From contig SCUS01000103.1 of NCBI GenBank assembly GCA_004297725.1, forward strand, positions 1 through 38,645: a DNA stretch of 38,645 nucleotides, written 5' to 3'. The DNA is from Myxococcaceae bacterium. GTDB lineage: Bacteria; Myxococcota_A; Polyangia; Polyangiales; Ga0077539. The translations under genes and the position numbers were made by a program. Below the pieces are notes generated by a model, which did no database searches, was not told where the DNA came from, and saw only the letters and a list, made by a program, of their open reading frames with translations. Shown in pieces: positions 14,641 through 24,400 of the stretch; position 1 is the stretch's first letter; every line of letters starts with the position of its first letter.

Positions 14641-16185
14641 TCACTCCCACTCGATGGTCGCCGGGGGCTTCGAGGAGATGTCGTAGACCACCCGGTTGAT
14701 GCCCCGCACCTCGTTGATGATCCGCGAGGAGATGCGCGCCAGGATCTCGTGCGGCAGCCGGGCCCAGTCGGCGGTCATGCCGTCCTGGCTCTGCACCGCG
14801 CGGATGGCGCACACCTGGTCGTAGGTGCGGCCGTCGCCCATCACGCCGACGGTGCGCACCGGCAAGAGCACCGCGAAGGCCTGCCACACCGACTCGTAGA
14901 GCCCCGCCTCGCGGATCTCGTGGTCGACGATCGCGTCGGCCGCGCGGAGGATGTCGAGCGACTCCTCGGCCACCGGGCCGATGATGCGGATCGCGAGGCC
15001 CGGCCCCGGGAAGGGCTGCCTCCAGAGGATGGTGCGGGGGATGCCCAGCGCCTCGCCCACGGCGCGCACCTCGTCCTTGAAGAGCTCGCGCAGCGGCTCG
15101 ACCAGCGCCAGCTTCATGTGCTCGGGCAGGCCGCCCACGTTGTGGTGGCTCTTGATCACCGCGCTCGGGCCCTTGAAGGACACGCTCTCGATCACGTCGG
15201 GGTAGAGCGTTCCCTGCACCAGGTGGGTGATGCCTTCGATCTTCGCGGCCTCCTCGTCGAAGACCTCGATGAAGACCCGGCCGATGATCTTGCGCTTCTG
15301 CTCCGGGTCGCTCACCCCCGCGAGGGCGTCGAGGAAGCGCTCGCGCGCGTCGATCACCCTCAGGTCGAGCCCGAAGGAGCCGAGGAACACCCGCTCCACC
15401 TGATCGCGCTCGCCCTTACGGAGCACCCCGTTGTCGACGAAGATGCACGTCAGCCGGTCGCCGAGGGCCTTCTGACACAGGATCGCCGCCACCGAGCTGT
15501 CGACCCCGCCAGAGAGCGCGCAGAGCGCCCGACCCTCGCCCACGGTGCTCTTCACCCTGGCGATGGCCTCCTCCGCGAAGGCCCCCGCGCTCCAGTCGGG
15601 GACGCAGCCGGAGACGTCGAAGAGGAAGCTCTTGAGCACGTCGGTGCCCCGCGGGGTGTGCGCCACCTCGGGGTGAAACTGCACCCCGTAGATGCGCTTC
15701 GCCGCGTGGCCCACCGCCGCGAAGGGAGAGTGGGGTGAGGTGCCCAGCGGCTCGAAGCCCGGGGGGAGCGCCACCACCCGGTCGCCGTGGGACATCCACA
15801 CGTCGATGACCTCGCCCGGCTCGAAGCGGGAGAGGATGCCCTCGTTGCGCTGGATGGTGACCTTCGCGGCGCCGTACTCGCGAGAGTCCGAGGGCTCGAC
15901 GCGGCCGCCGCCCAGGTGCGCCGTGAGCTGCTCCCCGTAGCAGATGCCCAGCACCGGCACGCCCAGCTCGAAGACGCCCGGGTCGATGGTGGGGGCGCCC
16001 TCGTCGAAGACGCTGGACGGACCGCCCGACAGGATGATCGCCACCGGGGCGCGGCGGCGCACCTCCGAGAGGGGCATCGTGCAGGGGTGGATCTCGCAGT
16101 AGACCGACTCCTCCCGGATGCGCCGGGCGATGAGCATGGTGTACTGCGATCCGAAATCGAGGATGAGGACGTGGGCGCGCTCCAT
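14641..16185 (-). CDS. guaA: GMP synthase (glutamine-hydrolysing)
   Basis: The protein is 514 aa from ATG 16185 (ERAHVLILDFGSQYTMLIAR), a standard length. The class I amidotransferase domain carries the catalytic Cys in GICYGEQL and the His-Glu pair in VQFHPEVAHT. The ATP-pyrophosphatase domain has the P-loop ALSGGVDSSVAA. The dimerisation domain ends with FPGPGLAIRIIG and the invariant C terminus SSKPPATIEWE. It converts XMP, ATP and glutamine to GMP in the cytoplasm. The start is preceded by a GGAG at 10 nt. It lies 33 nt downstream of the FG-GAP/ASPIC gene on the same strand, an unusual operon partner, and guaB is not adjacent. The 55-bp inverted repeat follows the stop. Confidence 0.98.
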   Translation of the reverse strand: MERAHVLILDFGSQYTMLIARRIREESVYCEIHPCTMPLSEVRRRAPVAIILSGGPSSVFDEGAPTIDPGVFELGVPVLGICYGEQLTAHLGGGRVEPSDSREYGAAKVTIQRNEGILSRFEPGEVIDVWMSHGDRVVALPPGFEPLGTSPHSPFAAVGHAAKRIYGVQFHPEVAHTPRGTDVLKSFLFDVSGCVPDWSAGAFAEEAIARVKSTVGEGRALCALSGGVDSSVAAILCQKALGDRLTCIFVDNGVLRKGERDQVERVFLGSFGLDLRVIDARERFLDALAGVSDPEQKRKIIGRVFIEVFDEEAAKIEGITHLVQGTLYPDVIESVSFKGPSAVIKSHHNVGGLPEHMKLALVEPLRELFKDEVRAVGEALGIPRTILWRQPFPGPGLAIRIIGPVAEESLDILRAADAIVDHEIREAGLYESVWQAFAVLLPVRTVGVMGDGRTYDQVCAIRAVQSQDGMTADWARLPHEILARISSRIINEVRGINRVVYDISSKPPATIEWE

Positions 16186-16218
16186 GATGGAAACGCTCCG
16201 TAGCACGGACCGGCAGCG

Positions 16219-18225
16219 CTACCGAAGGTAGCGGACGCGCCCGGACCCCTGGACGATCTCCAGGCCGTAATTGGCCCGCACGTCGGTGAAGGTCTCGACG
16301 GTGTGTTCGGCGTCGGGCCAGCGCACCTCGATGCGGTCGATGGTGCAGCTCTGGCCGAGGCCGACGTGCACCGGAAGCTCCGTGGCGAGGCCCGCGAGGC
16401 CCCAGTTGCCCTGCACGTCGCGGGTCTGGGTGACCGTGCCGGTGGTCACCCGGACGCGCGCCCCGATGGCCGCCCGGTTGGCTCCGCCGGCGCCTCGGCC
16501 CACCAGGTGGATGGTGGTCCAGTTGGCCTCGCTGGCGATGTTCTCGTAGACGCGCACGGCGCTGCGGTTCATCCACGCGGCGCCGCAGGTGCGGGCGGTG
16601 GAGGTGCCCACGACCATGTCCATGTCGCCGTCGTGGTCGAAGTCGGCCCAGGCCACGCCGAGGGGGCACATGTGCCGGATGCCCGCGGCGCGAGACACCT
16701 CGGCGAAGCGCCCGTCGGCCCCCTGCACGAAGAGCCAGCCATACTGGTTGGGGTAATCGCTGCCGCCCGCCCAGATGTCCAGGCGGCCGTCGTTGTCGAA
16801 GTCGAACATGGCGTTGCTGAGCACGCCCTCGTCGCCTCCGCCGGAGGGGGTCACCAGCCCGGTGGCCATGCGCCCGGGGCGGCTGAAGCGCGTCGGGCCG
16901 CCCGCGGCGGAGTCGTTGATCAGCAGCTCGGCGCGGTCGCTGTTGGCGCCGACGTCGGGGTGGGCGATCTCTCCGGTGTAGAGGTCGATGTCGCCGTCGT
17001 TGTCGACGTCGCCGCAGGCGATGGAGAAGGTGTTGCCGTTGAGGCGCCAGGGGCGCTCGTCGACGGCGGGGTTCCAGGTTCCGCGGGCGCCGCAGGTGAA
17101 GCCCGTGGAGACGGCGGGGACCGTGGCGGGGCAGCGGCCGGGCATCGCGGCGCAGTAGCAGCGGTAGGTCTGGTTGCTGGAGAAGTCGCGGTTGTCGTCG
17201 CCGCCCACGCCGCTCGCCGCGGACTCGTCGCGGAAGGTGTCGCCCTGGCTGGTCATCAGCAGGTTGAACTGACGCCCGTAGGCCGCGCCGATGACGTCGA
17301 GGCGTCCGTCGTTGTTGACGTCACACGCGGAGATTCCATAGAGCGGTCGGTTGTTGGTGACCGTGAGCAGCGAGCCGTTGGTCGACTCCAGGGTCATGCC
17401 GACGGCGTCGGTCACGTCGGTGAAGCGCCCGTCGCCCGCGCCGCGAAACATCTGCGACTGCTGCCCGATGGGGAGCCCGAAGACGCGGGAGTGATAGCCG
17501 ACCAGGAGGTCGATGTGGCCGTCGAGGTTCTGGTCGTTGAAGACCGCGCCGATGGTCTGCGGGGCGTCGTCGGGGCCGGGCGTGGCGTCGCTCTCCGGGC
17601 CGAGGGAGAAGACCCCGTGGCCGTCGTTGAGGAGGATGGTCCCTCGGTCGCCGGGGTCGGGGTCCTGCGTGGCGGTGGGCGCCGCGGTGGGGATGGTGCC
17701 GGTGTACGCGTCGAGGTCGCCGTCGTTGTCGACGTCGGCGATGGCGACGGCGGTGACCAGCCGGCCCCGGGTGGTGGTGCCGTCGCGCAGCGCGAGGAAG
17801 TTGGACTCCCGGGTGGCCTCGACGAAGCGCCGACCGGGGGCGCCACCCTCGCGGGGGCGGTTCATGAGCACACGCACCAGCCAGGCCGTGACCGGGCGGG
17901 AGAAGTCGGTGCGGGTGTTGACGACGTCGTTCCAGGCGATGAGGTCGGAGTAGCCGTCGTTGTCGAGGTCGGCGGTGGACATGCGCTTGGCCGTGAGCTC
18001 GGAGAGCCCCCAGTCGGCGGTGACCTCGCGGAAGGCGGGGGTGGCGCGGTCCCACGGGGTGCCCGCGCGGCAGGCCATCGGGGGCGGCGGCTCGCCCGCG
18101 TCGACGGGGACGTCGAGGGTCACGGCGGTCACGGCGGCGTCCGCGGGGGGCGTCGGGGTGCTGCCGTTGCTGCTGCAGGCGGCGAGGGCGAGCGCGGAGA
18201 GGGACAGGCGCAGGCGGCGGTTCAT
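16219..18225 (-). CDS. FG-GAP/VCBS and ASPIC/UnbV lipoprotein
   Basis: The protein is 668 aa. The N terminus is a lipoprotein signal (RLSLSALALAACSSNG, lipobox Cys17). The body carries repeated calcium-binding FG-GAP/VCBS motifs of the form D-x-D-x-DG-x-D-L, such as DLDNDGYSDLIAW, DVDNDGDLDAYTG, DVNNDGRLDVIGA, DVDNDGDIDLYTG, DFDNDGRLDIWAG and DFDHDGDMDMVVG, making a seven-bladed propeller. The C terminus is an ASPIC/UnbV domain (WTTIHLVGRGAGGANRAAIG, then IDRIEVRWPDAEHTVETF). An insertion with four to five cysteines (YRCYCAAMPGRC) sits mid-propeller. Such CRTAC1-like proteins are secreted or surface-bound; ligands are unknown. It is 72 nt downstream of the next upstream gene on the same strand. 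Confidence 0.92.
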   Translation of the reverse strand: MNRRLRLSLSALALAACSSNGSTPTPPADAAVTAVTLDVPVDAGEPPPPMACRAGTPWDRATPAFREVTADWGLSELTAKRMSTADLDNDGYSDLIAWNDVVNTRTDFSRPVTAWLVRVLMNRPREGGAPGRRFVEATRESNFLALRDGTTTRGRLVTAVAIADVDNDGDLDAYTGTIPTAAPTATQDPDPGDRGTILLNDGHGVFSLGPESDATPGPDDAPQTIGAVFNDQNLDGHIDLLVGYHSRVFGLPIGQQSQMFRGAGDGRFTDVTDAVGMTLESTNGSLLTVTNNRPLYGISACDVNNDGRLDVIGAAYGRQFNLLMTSQGDTFRDESAASGVGGDDNRDFSSNQTYRCYCAAMPGRCPATVPAVSTGFTCGARGTWNPAVDERPWRLNGNTFSIACGDVDNDGDIDLYTGEIAHPDVGANSDRAELLINDSAAGGPTRFSRPGRMATGLVTPSGGGDEGVLSNAMFDFDNDGRLDIWAGGSDYPNQYGWLFVQGADGRFAEVSRAAGIRHMCPLGVAWADFDHDGDMDMVVGTSTARTCGAAWMNRSAVRVYENIASEANWTTIHLVGRGAGGANRAAIGARVRVTTGTVTQTRDVQGNWGLAGLATELPVHVGLGQSCTIDRIEVRWPDAEHTVETFTDVRANYGLEIVQGSGRVRYLR

Positions 18226-18297
18226 CGGGGCGGAGGATACATGAAGGGCCCGCTGGGGCTCGCAGGGGGATGAGCGCCGACCTGACGGGGCTCTGCC

Positions 18298-19362
18298 TCA
18301 GGTCTTCTCGCGCATCAGCGACCAGCTCTGCGAGGCGCCCACGTTGGGGTCGAAGAGGGGATCGTCGGAGTACTGGTAGTGGCCCTGCTGGTCGGTCCAG
18401 ACGAAGGCGTGGCTGCCGGAGTGCTTGGACTGCTGGGCCTCCGTGTAGAAGTCGTCGTGGTAGGTGCGCTCGCCGCCGAGCGCGTCGCGAAGCTGCTCGT
18501 TGCGGTCCATGCCCGAGGCGGGCGCGTCGGCGGGGCGCGCGGCCATGCGCTCGTTGTAGCGCTGCTGGTTCTGTTCGCTCACGGCGTGCTGGTGCTGCAT
18601 CCACGCCTGGTGCTCGCGCTGCGCCTGCTGGCGCTCCGCGTAGAGCGCCATCACCTGGCCCTGATGCTGCGAGTTGAGCTGCTGCTGGAGAGACTGCGCG
18701 AGCTGCAGCCAGGCGGGGTCGAGCTGCACCGTGGCGCTCACCTGCCAGAAGAGCTCGCGCGCGGCGTCGAGGCCGCCGGAGGGAGCGCGGTACGAGGCGA
18801 TGCGCTCGAAGCCCCAGTTGATCTGCGTCGCGCCGCCGAGAGGGCCGCTGGTGGGGCAGGTGCGCAACACCTTCACGGCGACGAACTCCTCCTCCATGGG
18901 GACGCCGCGGTCGTGCCAGGAGACGCGCGCGGTGACGCCCTCGGGGTACGCGTCCCAGACCTGCATCCCGAAGCGCTCCATCAGCTCCGGGCTCGACCGG
19001 ATACCGAGCAGGGTAAAGCCCGGGTGGCGCCCGCGGACCTGCGGCAGGAGCCACCGCGCCATCAGGTCGCCCGCGGGCATCGGGGGCAGGGCGATCTGGC
19101 CGAGGCGGGCCTCGTTGGGGCGCATCAGGCCGTAGTCGGGATCGACCCAGCAGAGCGAGGCGACGGGCAGGAACTCGATGGCCCGACCGCTCTCGGGGTC
19201 ATGCAGCAGGGCGTGGACGGAGACCGGGTGGGAGGTGTGGGCGAGGTTCCAGGTGACCTGGCTCCAGGCCTGCCATCCCGCGGGAGGATGGAGCGAGAAG
19301 ACGGCCATGCCCTGATGGAGGGAATCGCGAACCACATAGCGCTCGGGCGACAGGATGGTCAT
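18298..19362 (-). CDS. Hypothetical protein with Gln-rich coiled-coil C-terminal half
   Basis: The protein is 354 aa from ATG 19362, which has GGGAGG about 11 nt upstream; the frame is open slightly further. The N-terminal half (about 1-215) looks like a globular alpha/beta domain with no motif I recognise (MAVFSLHPPAGWQAWSQVTW, IEFLPVASLCWVDPDYGLM). The region about 225-290 is Gln-rich and probably a coiled coil (LQLAQSLQQQLNSQHQGQVM). The C-terminal tail has aromatic residues (HAFVWTDQQGHYQYSDDPLF). There is no signal peptide or membrane segment. It may head a minus-strand transcript running through the ASPIC gene and guaA. Function unknown. Confidence 0.75.
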   Translation of the reverse strand: MTILSPERYVVRDSLHQGMAVFSLHPPAGWQAWSQVTWNLAHTSHPVSVHALLHDPESGRAIEFLPVASLCWVDPDYGLMRPNEARLGQIALPPMPAGDLMARWLLPQVRGRHPGFTLLGIRSSPELMERFGMQVWDAYPEGVTARVSWHDRGVPMEEEFVAVKVLRTCPTSGPLGGATQINWGFERIASYRAPSGGLDAARELFWQVSATVQLDPAWLQLAQSLQQQLNSQHQGQVMALYAERQQAQREHQAWMQHQHAVSEQNQQRYNERMAARPADAPASGMDRNEQLRDALGGERTYHDDFYTEAQQSKHSGSHAFVWTDQQGHYQYSDDPLFDPNVGASQSWSLMREKT

Positions 19363-19470
19363 CGGCGTCTCAGCCTCCCTCGGTCTCTGCTGCGGACCCA
19401 CTGAGTCCTATAGCGCGTTGACAGGGGCGGTGAACTCGGGCACCCGTCCCGGCCCGAAGAGACCACCGTC

Positions 19471-19986
19471 ATGAAGCCACGCCAGCCCTGCTGCCTCGAC
19501 CCCGCCAACCGATGTGGAACCCGCTGGGAGGTGCTCACCAGGTGGGTCACCCGGAATACCGGCAAGGGTATTCGCATCGTGGCCCTCAAGGGCGACGAGC
19601 AGGGCAAGACCCCCTTCTTCGCGCAGCCGGTGGGCTACGACGGCCGGGCCTTCTTCGTGGCGGGCGACCGCGGGTGTGACACGGAGAAGCTGCTCCACGA
19701 GGCGTGTCACTTCCTCGTGTCCCCGCCGGAGCGGCGCAACATGGTGAACTACGGCCTGGGGCCGGGACCCTTCCGCCCGGTGGACGACTTCATCAGCGAC
19801 AACGAGGAGGTCGCCGTGGGCTTCCTCCAGGCGAAGCTCGCGCCGGTGTTCGGGCTCCCGGAGCACAAGCTGGCGAAGCTCGATTACAACGTGGCCAACA
19901 AGCGGCACCTCGACTGGGAGGCCGCCGAGGCGCGCGCCGAGGAGGTCTACGCCAGGGTGGTCGGGACGCTCCCGCCCAAGGCATAG
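19471..19986 (+). CDS. Hypothetical protein with HEXXH metalloprotease-like motif
   Basis: The protein is 171 aa from ATG 19471. The notable motif is LLHEACHFLVSPPERR (residues 74-89), an HEXXH (His76-Glu77-x-x-His80) in a predicted helix, followed 31 residues later by DNEEVAVGF, where an acidic residue (Glu112/113) could be the third zinc ligand. The spacing and the helical context resemble small zincin-type peptidases, but I cannot name the family. There is a Cys-rich N terminus (CCLDPANRC). No signal peptide or membrane segment is seen, so it is probably cytoplasmic. Proteolytic activity is inference. It is divergent from the Gln-rich hypothetical gene (108-nt gap) and followed 35 nt later by the zinc-ribbon/discoidin gene. 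Confidence 0.72.
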   Translation: MKPRQPCCLDPANRCGTRWEVLTRWVTRNTGKGIRIVALKGDEQGKTPFFAQPVGYDGRAFFVAGDRGCDTEKLLHEACHFLVSPPERRNMVNYGLGPGPFRPVDDFISDNEEVAVGFLQAKLAPVFGLPEHKLAKLDYNVANKRHLDWEAAEARAEEVYARVVGTLPPKA

Positions 19987-20021
19987 CCCCGACGGGCGTC
20001 GTATGCTCGGCGCCCTCCACG

Positions 20022-21401
20022 ATGCCCAGAGAGACCAACGTCACCCGCTGCGGCAACTGCGGCGCCGCGCTCGAACGCCGCCCCGGCCAGAGCTCGCTCG
20101 AGTGCGCCTACTGCCGTCAGACCACCTGGCTCGCGCCCACCACGGCGGCGGCCCCGGTCGCCCCCGTCGCTCCGTCGACCGACGGAAGCGCCTCGCTCCA
20201 CCAGCGGCTGCTTCAAGGCCCCGGTGGGGCGACCCACGGGTCGGGAGTGCGCTACTCGCCCGCGCAGATGGAGGGCCGCGATGCGTGGTCCTTCGAGCGG
20301 GGGCTCTGGCCCTCCGGGGCGCACGCGTCGAGCACCTTCGGCGGGTCGTGGTCGCCGTCGGCGCTGCTCGGTCCCCCGAGGGTGTACCCCCGCTGCGGTG
20401 ACATCGGCGGAGCGTGGGCCCCGGGGCCCTCTCGCAGCGCGGTGGAGTGGGTCGAGGTGGAGTTCGCCCACGAGCTGCCGGTGACGGCGGTGCGGGTCTT
20501 CGAGACCAACCGGCCGGGGTCGACCTTCGCGGTGGTCGACCTCACCCACGGCGAGCAGTTGCTCTACGAGGGGATGCCTCGGACCGAGAGCGGGGCGCGG
20601 GTGCTCGAGGTGGCGGTCGATCCTCCGAGGGTCGTTCGTCGGCTGCGGGTGTACGTGGTCAACCCGGGCTGGGCGGAGATCGACACCGTGGGCCTCCTCG
20701 CGGCGGCGCCCCTGCCCGAGGCGCTGCGGGTGCGCCGTCCTCCGCCGGTGCGCAACGGCTGCCTCTCGATGGCCGCGGGGCTCTCGATCGTGGCCTTCGC
20801 GCTCGCGGTGATCGGGGCGGCGGTGTGGAAGGGCTCGGCCCGAGCTCCTTCGTCGGGCAGGGCCGGTTCCAGTAGCAGGCTCGCTCCCAGGCCCAGGCCC
20901 TCGGTGACGGTCGGCCAGGCGTCGATCGTGCGGTCGCCCGTCGACGTGGACGAGCTCATGGCGAGAAGCGTGTGGTGGGCCAGCGAGGTGATCGGGTTCT
21001 CCTCGGAGTACTCGTCGACCGCCAACGCCGCCGCGGGGGTGCGCTTCGCGCCGGACGTGTACCCGCGACACGGAGACATGGCCGCGGCGTGGGCGTCGAG
21101 CGAGACCGACGCAGGCGAGGAGTGGATCGAGGTGCGCTTCGCCTCGCCGGTGGCGGCGGTGTCGGTGCTGTGGCTCGAGACCTTCAACGCGGGCGCGGTG
21201 ACCCGGGTCGACGACGTGACCGACCCGGCCGCCCCGGCGGTGCTCTGGGAGGGCGCGCCGACCAGGGTGGCGGGCTCCGTGGTGGCCGAGGTGCTGCTGC
21301 CCGCGCGCAGGACCATCGGCGCGGTGCGCCTGGTGCTCGACTCCCGCGCCGTCCCCGGCTGGAACGAGATCGACGCCATCGGGCTGGTGCCCGCTCCGTA
21401 G
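20022..21401 (+). CDS. Zinc-ribbon membrane protein with two discoidin-like domains
   Basis: The protein is 459 aa. An N-terminal zinc ribbon has CGNC at 10-13 and CAYC at 28-31. A first beta-rich domain (about 78-227) and a second (about 315-459) are homologous. Both have W/S-S-E-Y..., VYPRxGD, AWA..., EWxEVxFA, ETxNxG, and a final NPGWAEIDTVGL or VPGWNEIDAIGL. This pattern is that of F5/8-type galactose-binding (discoidin-like) domains found in FBXL4-like and bacterial proteins. A single membrane segment (about 248-269, LSIVAFALAVIGAAVW) lies between them, so the two copies should face opposite sides of the membrane. Ligands are unknown. The frame is open upstream, but ATG 20022 directly precedes the zinc ribbon. 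Its stop is 6 nt from the convergent spermidine-synthase homologue. Confidence 0.85.
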   Translation: MPRETNVTRCGNCGAALERRPGQSSLECAYCRQTTWLAPTTAAAPVAPVAPSTDGSASLHQRLLQGPGGATHGSGVRYSPAQMEGRDAWSFERGLWPSGAHASSTFGGSWSPSALLGPPRVYPRCGDIGGAWAPGPSRSAVEWVEVEFAHELPVTAVRVFETNRPGSTFAVVDLTHGEQLLYEGMPRTESGARVLEVAVDPPRVVRRLRVYVVNPGWAEIDTVGLLAAAPLPEALRVRRPPPVRNGCLSMAAGLSIVAFALAVIGAAVWKGSARAPSSGRAGSSSRLAPRPRPSVTVGQASIVRSPVDVDELMARSVWWASEVIGFSSEYSSTANAAAGVRFAPDVYPRHGDMAAAWASSETDAGEEWIEVRFASPVAAVSVLWLETFNAGAVTRVDDVTDPAAPAVLWEGAPTRVAGSVVAEVLLPARRTIGAVRLVLDSRAVPGWNEIDAIGLVPAP

Positions 21402-21407
21402 GGCGCC

Positions 21408-24400
21408 TCAGGGGTGGGCGGCGGTGTCCTTCGGGCTCTCGCCCGGGGCGTCGGTCACCGGGGCGCTGGTCTCCGCGGGCTCCTCGATGTCGCGGTGGAC
21501 GCTCGGCATCTCGTGCTCGCCGTGGATGGGGTTGCGGGCCAGCTCGATGAAGCGGGCCATCGCCTGCACCGACATGGAGAAGTCCCCGGAGCGGAAGCGC
21601 GATCGGCCGATGAGGTAGTAGACCTCGGGGTGACGGTCGGCCCAGGCGAGCTCCTCGGTGACCAGCGACTCCAGGGCCTCGGCGGCGTCCTGAAAGCGGC
21701 TGTCGCGGTCTTGCAGCAGGGCGGCGCGGTAGAGGAGGTAGCCGTAGAGCAGGCGCATCCCGGGGCCCGAGTGGTCGCGCACGCTGACGGGCAGCGCGGC
21801 CAGCGACTCCAGCGCGGCGTCGTACTGGCCGTTGTCCACCGCGCGACGGGCGCGGGTGAAGGTCTCGTCCAACAACCGGGCGCCCTCCTGCGACATGTCC
21901 GCGCCAGGCACCGGCGGCTCAAGCCGGATGGTGGGCTCTCTCGGCGTGGTGATGGCGTCCCAGATGCCAGCGGCGCGGCCCAGCTCGGGGAGTTCCATGG
22001 AGCCTCCCGGGGAGCGGGAGGCGGCGACGGCGTCGTTGAGGACGGTTCCTGCGCGGCTCGGTCGGCCGGCGGCCAGCAGCGAGACGGCCAGGTTGGCCAG
22101 GCTCCGGGCGCGGGTGGTGGCGTCGGCGTTGGGGTTGAGCTCCCGCTCGACGCGGCCGTAGGTCCAGTCCTCGGCGTACATGGTCTCGACGTAGCCGGAG
22201 AAGGCGTCGAAGCCGATGAGGTCGCGCGGCGCGGCGAACTCGATGAGCGCGTTGTCGTCGGTGTTGAGCGGCGCGGGCCGCCGTCGGCAGGTCGGCAGGG
22301 CGCACTCCCCGAGGCCGTTGGCGCGCAGGTCCGGGCGCCAGGCTCCGCGCTCGAGGCGCTCGTCGAGGTGGGCGAAGCGCAGCACCTCCTCGCGGCTGGC
22401 GAAGAGCATCCGGGCCAGCAGGTCGGAGGCGGAGGTCGCGTGCGAGGGCTCGATGGCCGCGCGGATGGTGCGGTCTTCGAGCAGGTGGTCGATGTGCACC
22501 GGGTCGATGGGGATCGGCCGGAAGGATCCCACCATGATGGTGTCGGAGCTGTACGCGTCGGCGGCGAAGACCCTCACGTAGGGGAAGGCCGTGGCGAAGG
22601 TGCGGTAGATGGTCTTGATGTTGTTGGGCGACATCTCATAGAGCTGCACCCACTGCACGAAGAGGCCATCGGGCGTCATCGACTGCTGCGCCGCGCGGAA
22701 GTGGTCGAGGGTGAAGAGGTTGGAGACCCCGGTGATCCACGGGTTGGAGGGCTCGGAGATCACCACGTGGTACCGGCGGTCGGTGCCCGCGAGGTAGTTG
22801 CGGCCGTCGTTGTTGATGAGGTTGAGCCGCGGCATCCGCACGAAGGGAAACTCGCGCTCGCGGGTGAAGGTGAGGTGGTTGACGTCGGCGAAGTAGCGGG
22901 CGGCGTCGGGGATCCAGCGCTCGAGCTCCACGTCGTCGACGCGGCGCACGGGAAACTGAAGCGCGGTGCCGATGGTGACGCCGGAGCCGAAGCCCACGAT
23001 GGCGACGTCGAGGTTCTCCGGGCCGCGGGGGTGGAGCAGAAGGGGGTAGCCCGCGACCAGCACCTGCGTGGGCATGTCGTCGCCGTTGGAGGCGTCGACC
23101 TTGCCGTTGTTCTTGAGGGCGAAGTGCACCCGGTCGGCGCCCATGGACCAGCGCTCGACGGTCACCGTGGTGGTGACGCCGTCGCGGTAGTAGATCGGGT
23201 TGTCGCCGCCGAGGTGCTGCGCCCGGTCGCCGGCGCCGGACTCGATGCAGCGCCCGTCGCGCCGCTGGATCATCCCGTCGGCGAGCGAGAGGCGAAACAC
23301 GCCGGTGGTCATCTCGGACTGGTCCCACGGGCGGGGGAAGATGCGGACGGTGCCGCGGGAGCGGGCGAGGCGGCCCTCGCGGCCCAGGGTGGCGCCCACG
23401 GTGGTGACCGCCAGCAGCACCGCGCAGAGCGGCACCAGCAGGAACTTCACCGGCTCCTCGCCGGGCGAGGCGAGGAGGAGGGCGAGGGCGAGCGCGAGGT
23501 TGACCGCGACGGCGATGTACATGGCCGTCTCCATCCCCACCCAGGGCATGATGACGAAGCCGGTGAGCAGCGACCCGAGGATCGAGCCCACGGTGTTCAC
23601 CGTGTAGACCGAGCTGGTGTCCTTGCCGATCTTGTCGCGGTGCGTGGCGAAGGCGCGCACGCCCAGCGGGAAGGCGGCGCCCATGCCCACGGCCGCGGGG
23701 AGCGCGCAGAGCAGGGCGACCACGAAGGAGAGCCACTGGATGGCGCCGACGTGCTCGGAGAAGCGGATGGTCTCGTGGGCGTCGCAGTTGGTGGTGGTCG
23801 AGAGCGCCAGGTACACGAACATCCGCGGGACGCGGTCCTGGAAGAAGTAGGTGACGATGGCGCCGGAGGCGATGAGGAGCTGGGTCATCGCGAGCGCCAG
23901 CGTGGGGCGCCTCCAGGCCGCGGAGATGGCCGTCCCGAGGAGCACCACCAGGGTGGCGATGACCCAGATGAGCCGCGACACGCTGGTCTGGTAGACGACG
24001 AACTGGAGCAGCGCGACGGCCTCGATGGAGCCCGCGATGGCGAGCGTGGCCATGGGGGTGGGGCGCGTTCGGAGGATGGCAGAAGCGAGCGCCGAGCCTC
24101 CGCCGATGCCGATGAGGAAGCCCATCAGGATGATGGTGAAGGAGTAGATCGACGAGCCGATCACCATGTCGAGGGCGCGAGAGAGGATGACCTCGTAGGC
24201 GAGCGCGGCGAAGCCTGATCCGCCCGCGGCGAGGAGCACCACGTAGCGGGTGGCCCGGGTGGGGGTCTCCTCGATGAGGTCGTCCTCGTCGGGCACGGCG
24301 CCGGCCTCGGCGGAGTCCGGGAGGGAGTCGCCCGCGGGCTCGTCGGGGAGGGCCTCGCGCTGCGGCAGCAGGTCGCGCCACGACGTGGGCCAGGCGCCCC

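Noticed and set aside
21414..24218. 934-codon plus-strand frame
   Set aside because: Antisense shadow of the spermidine-synthase homologue, composed mostly of Gly, Val, Arg, Asp and Glu with no motif.
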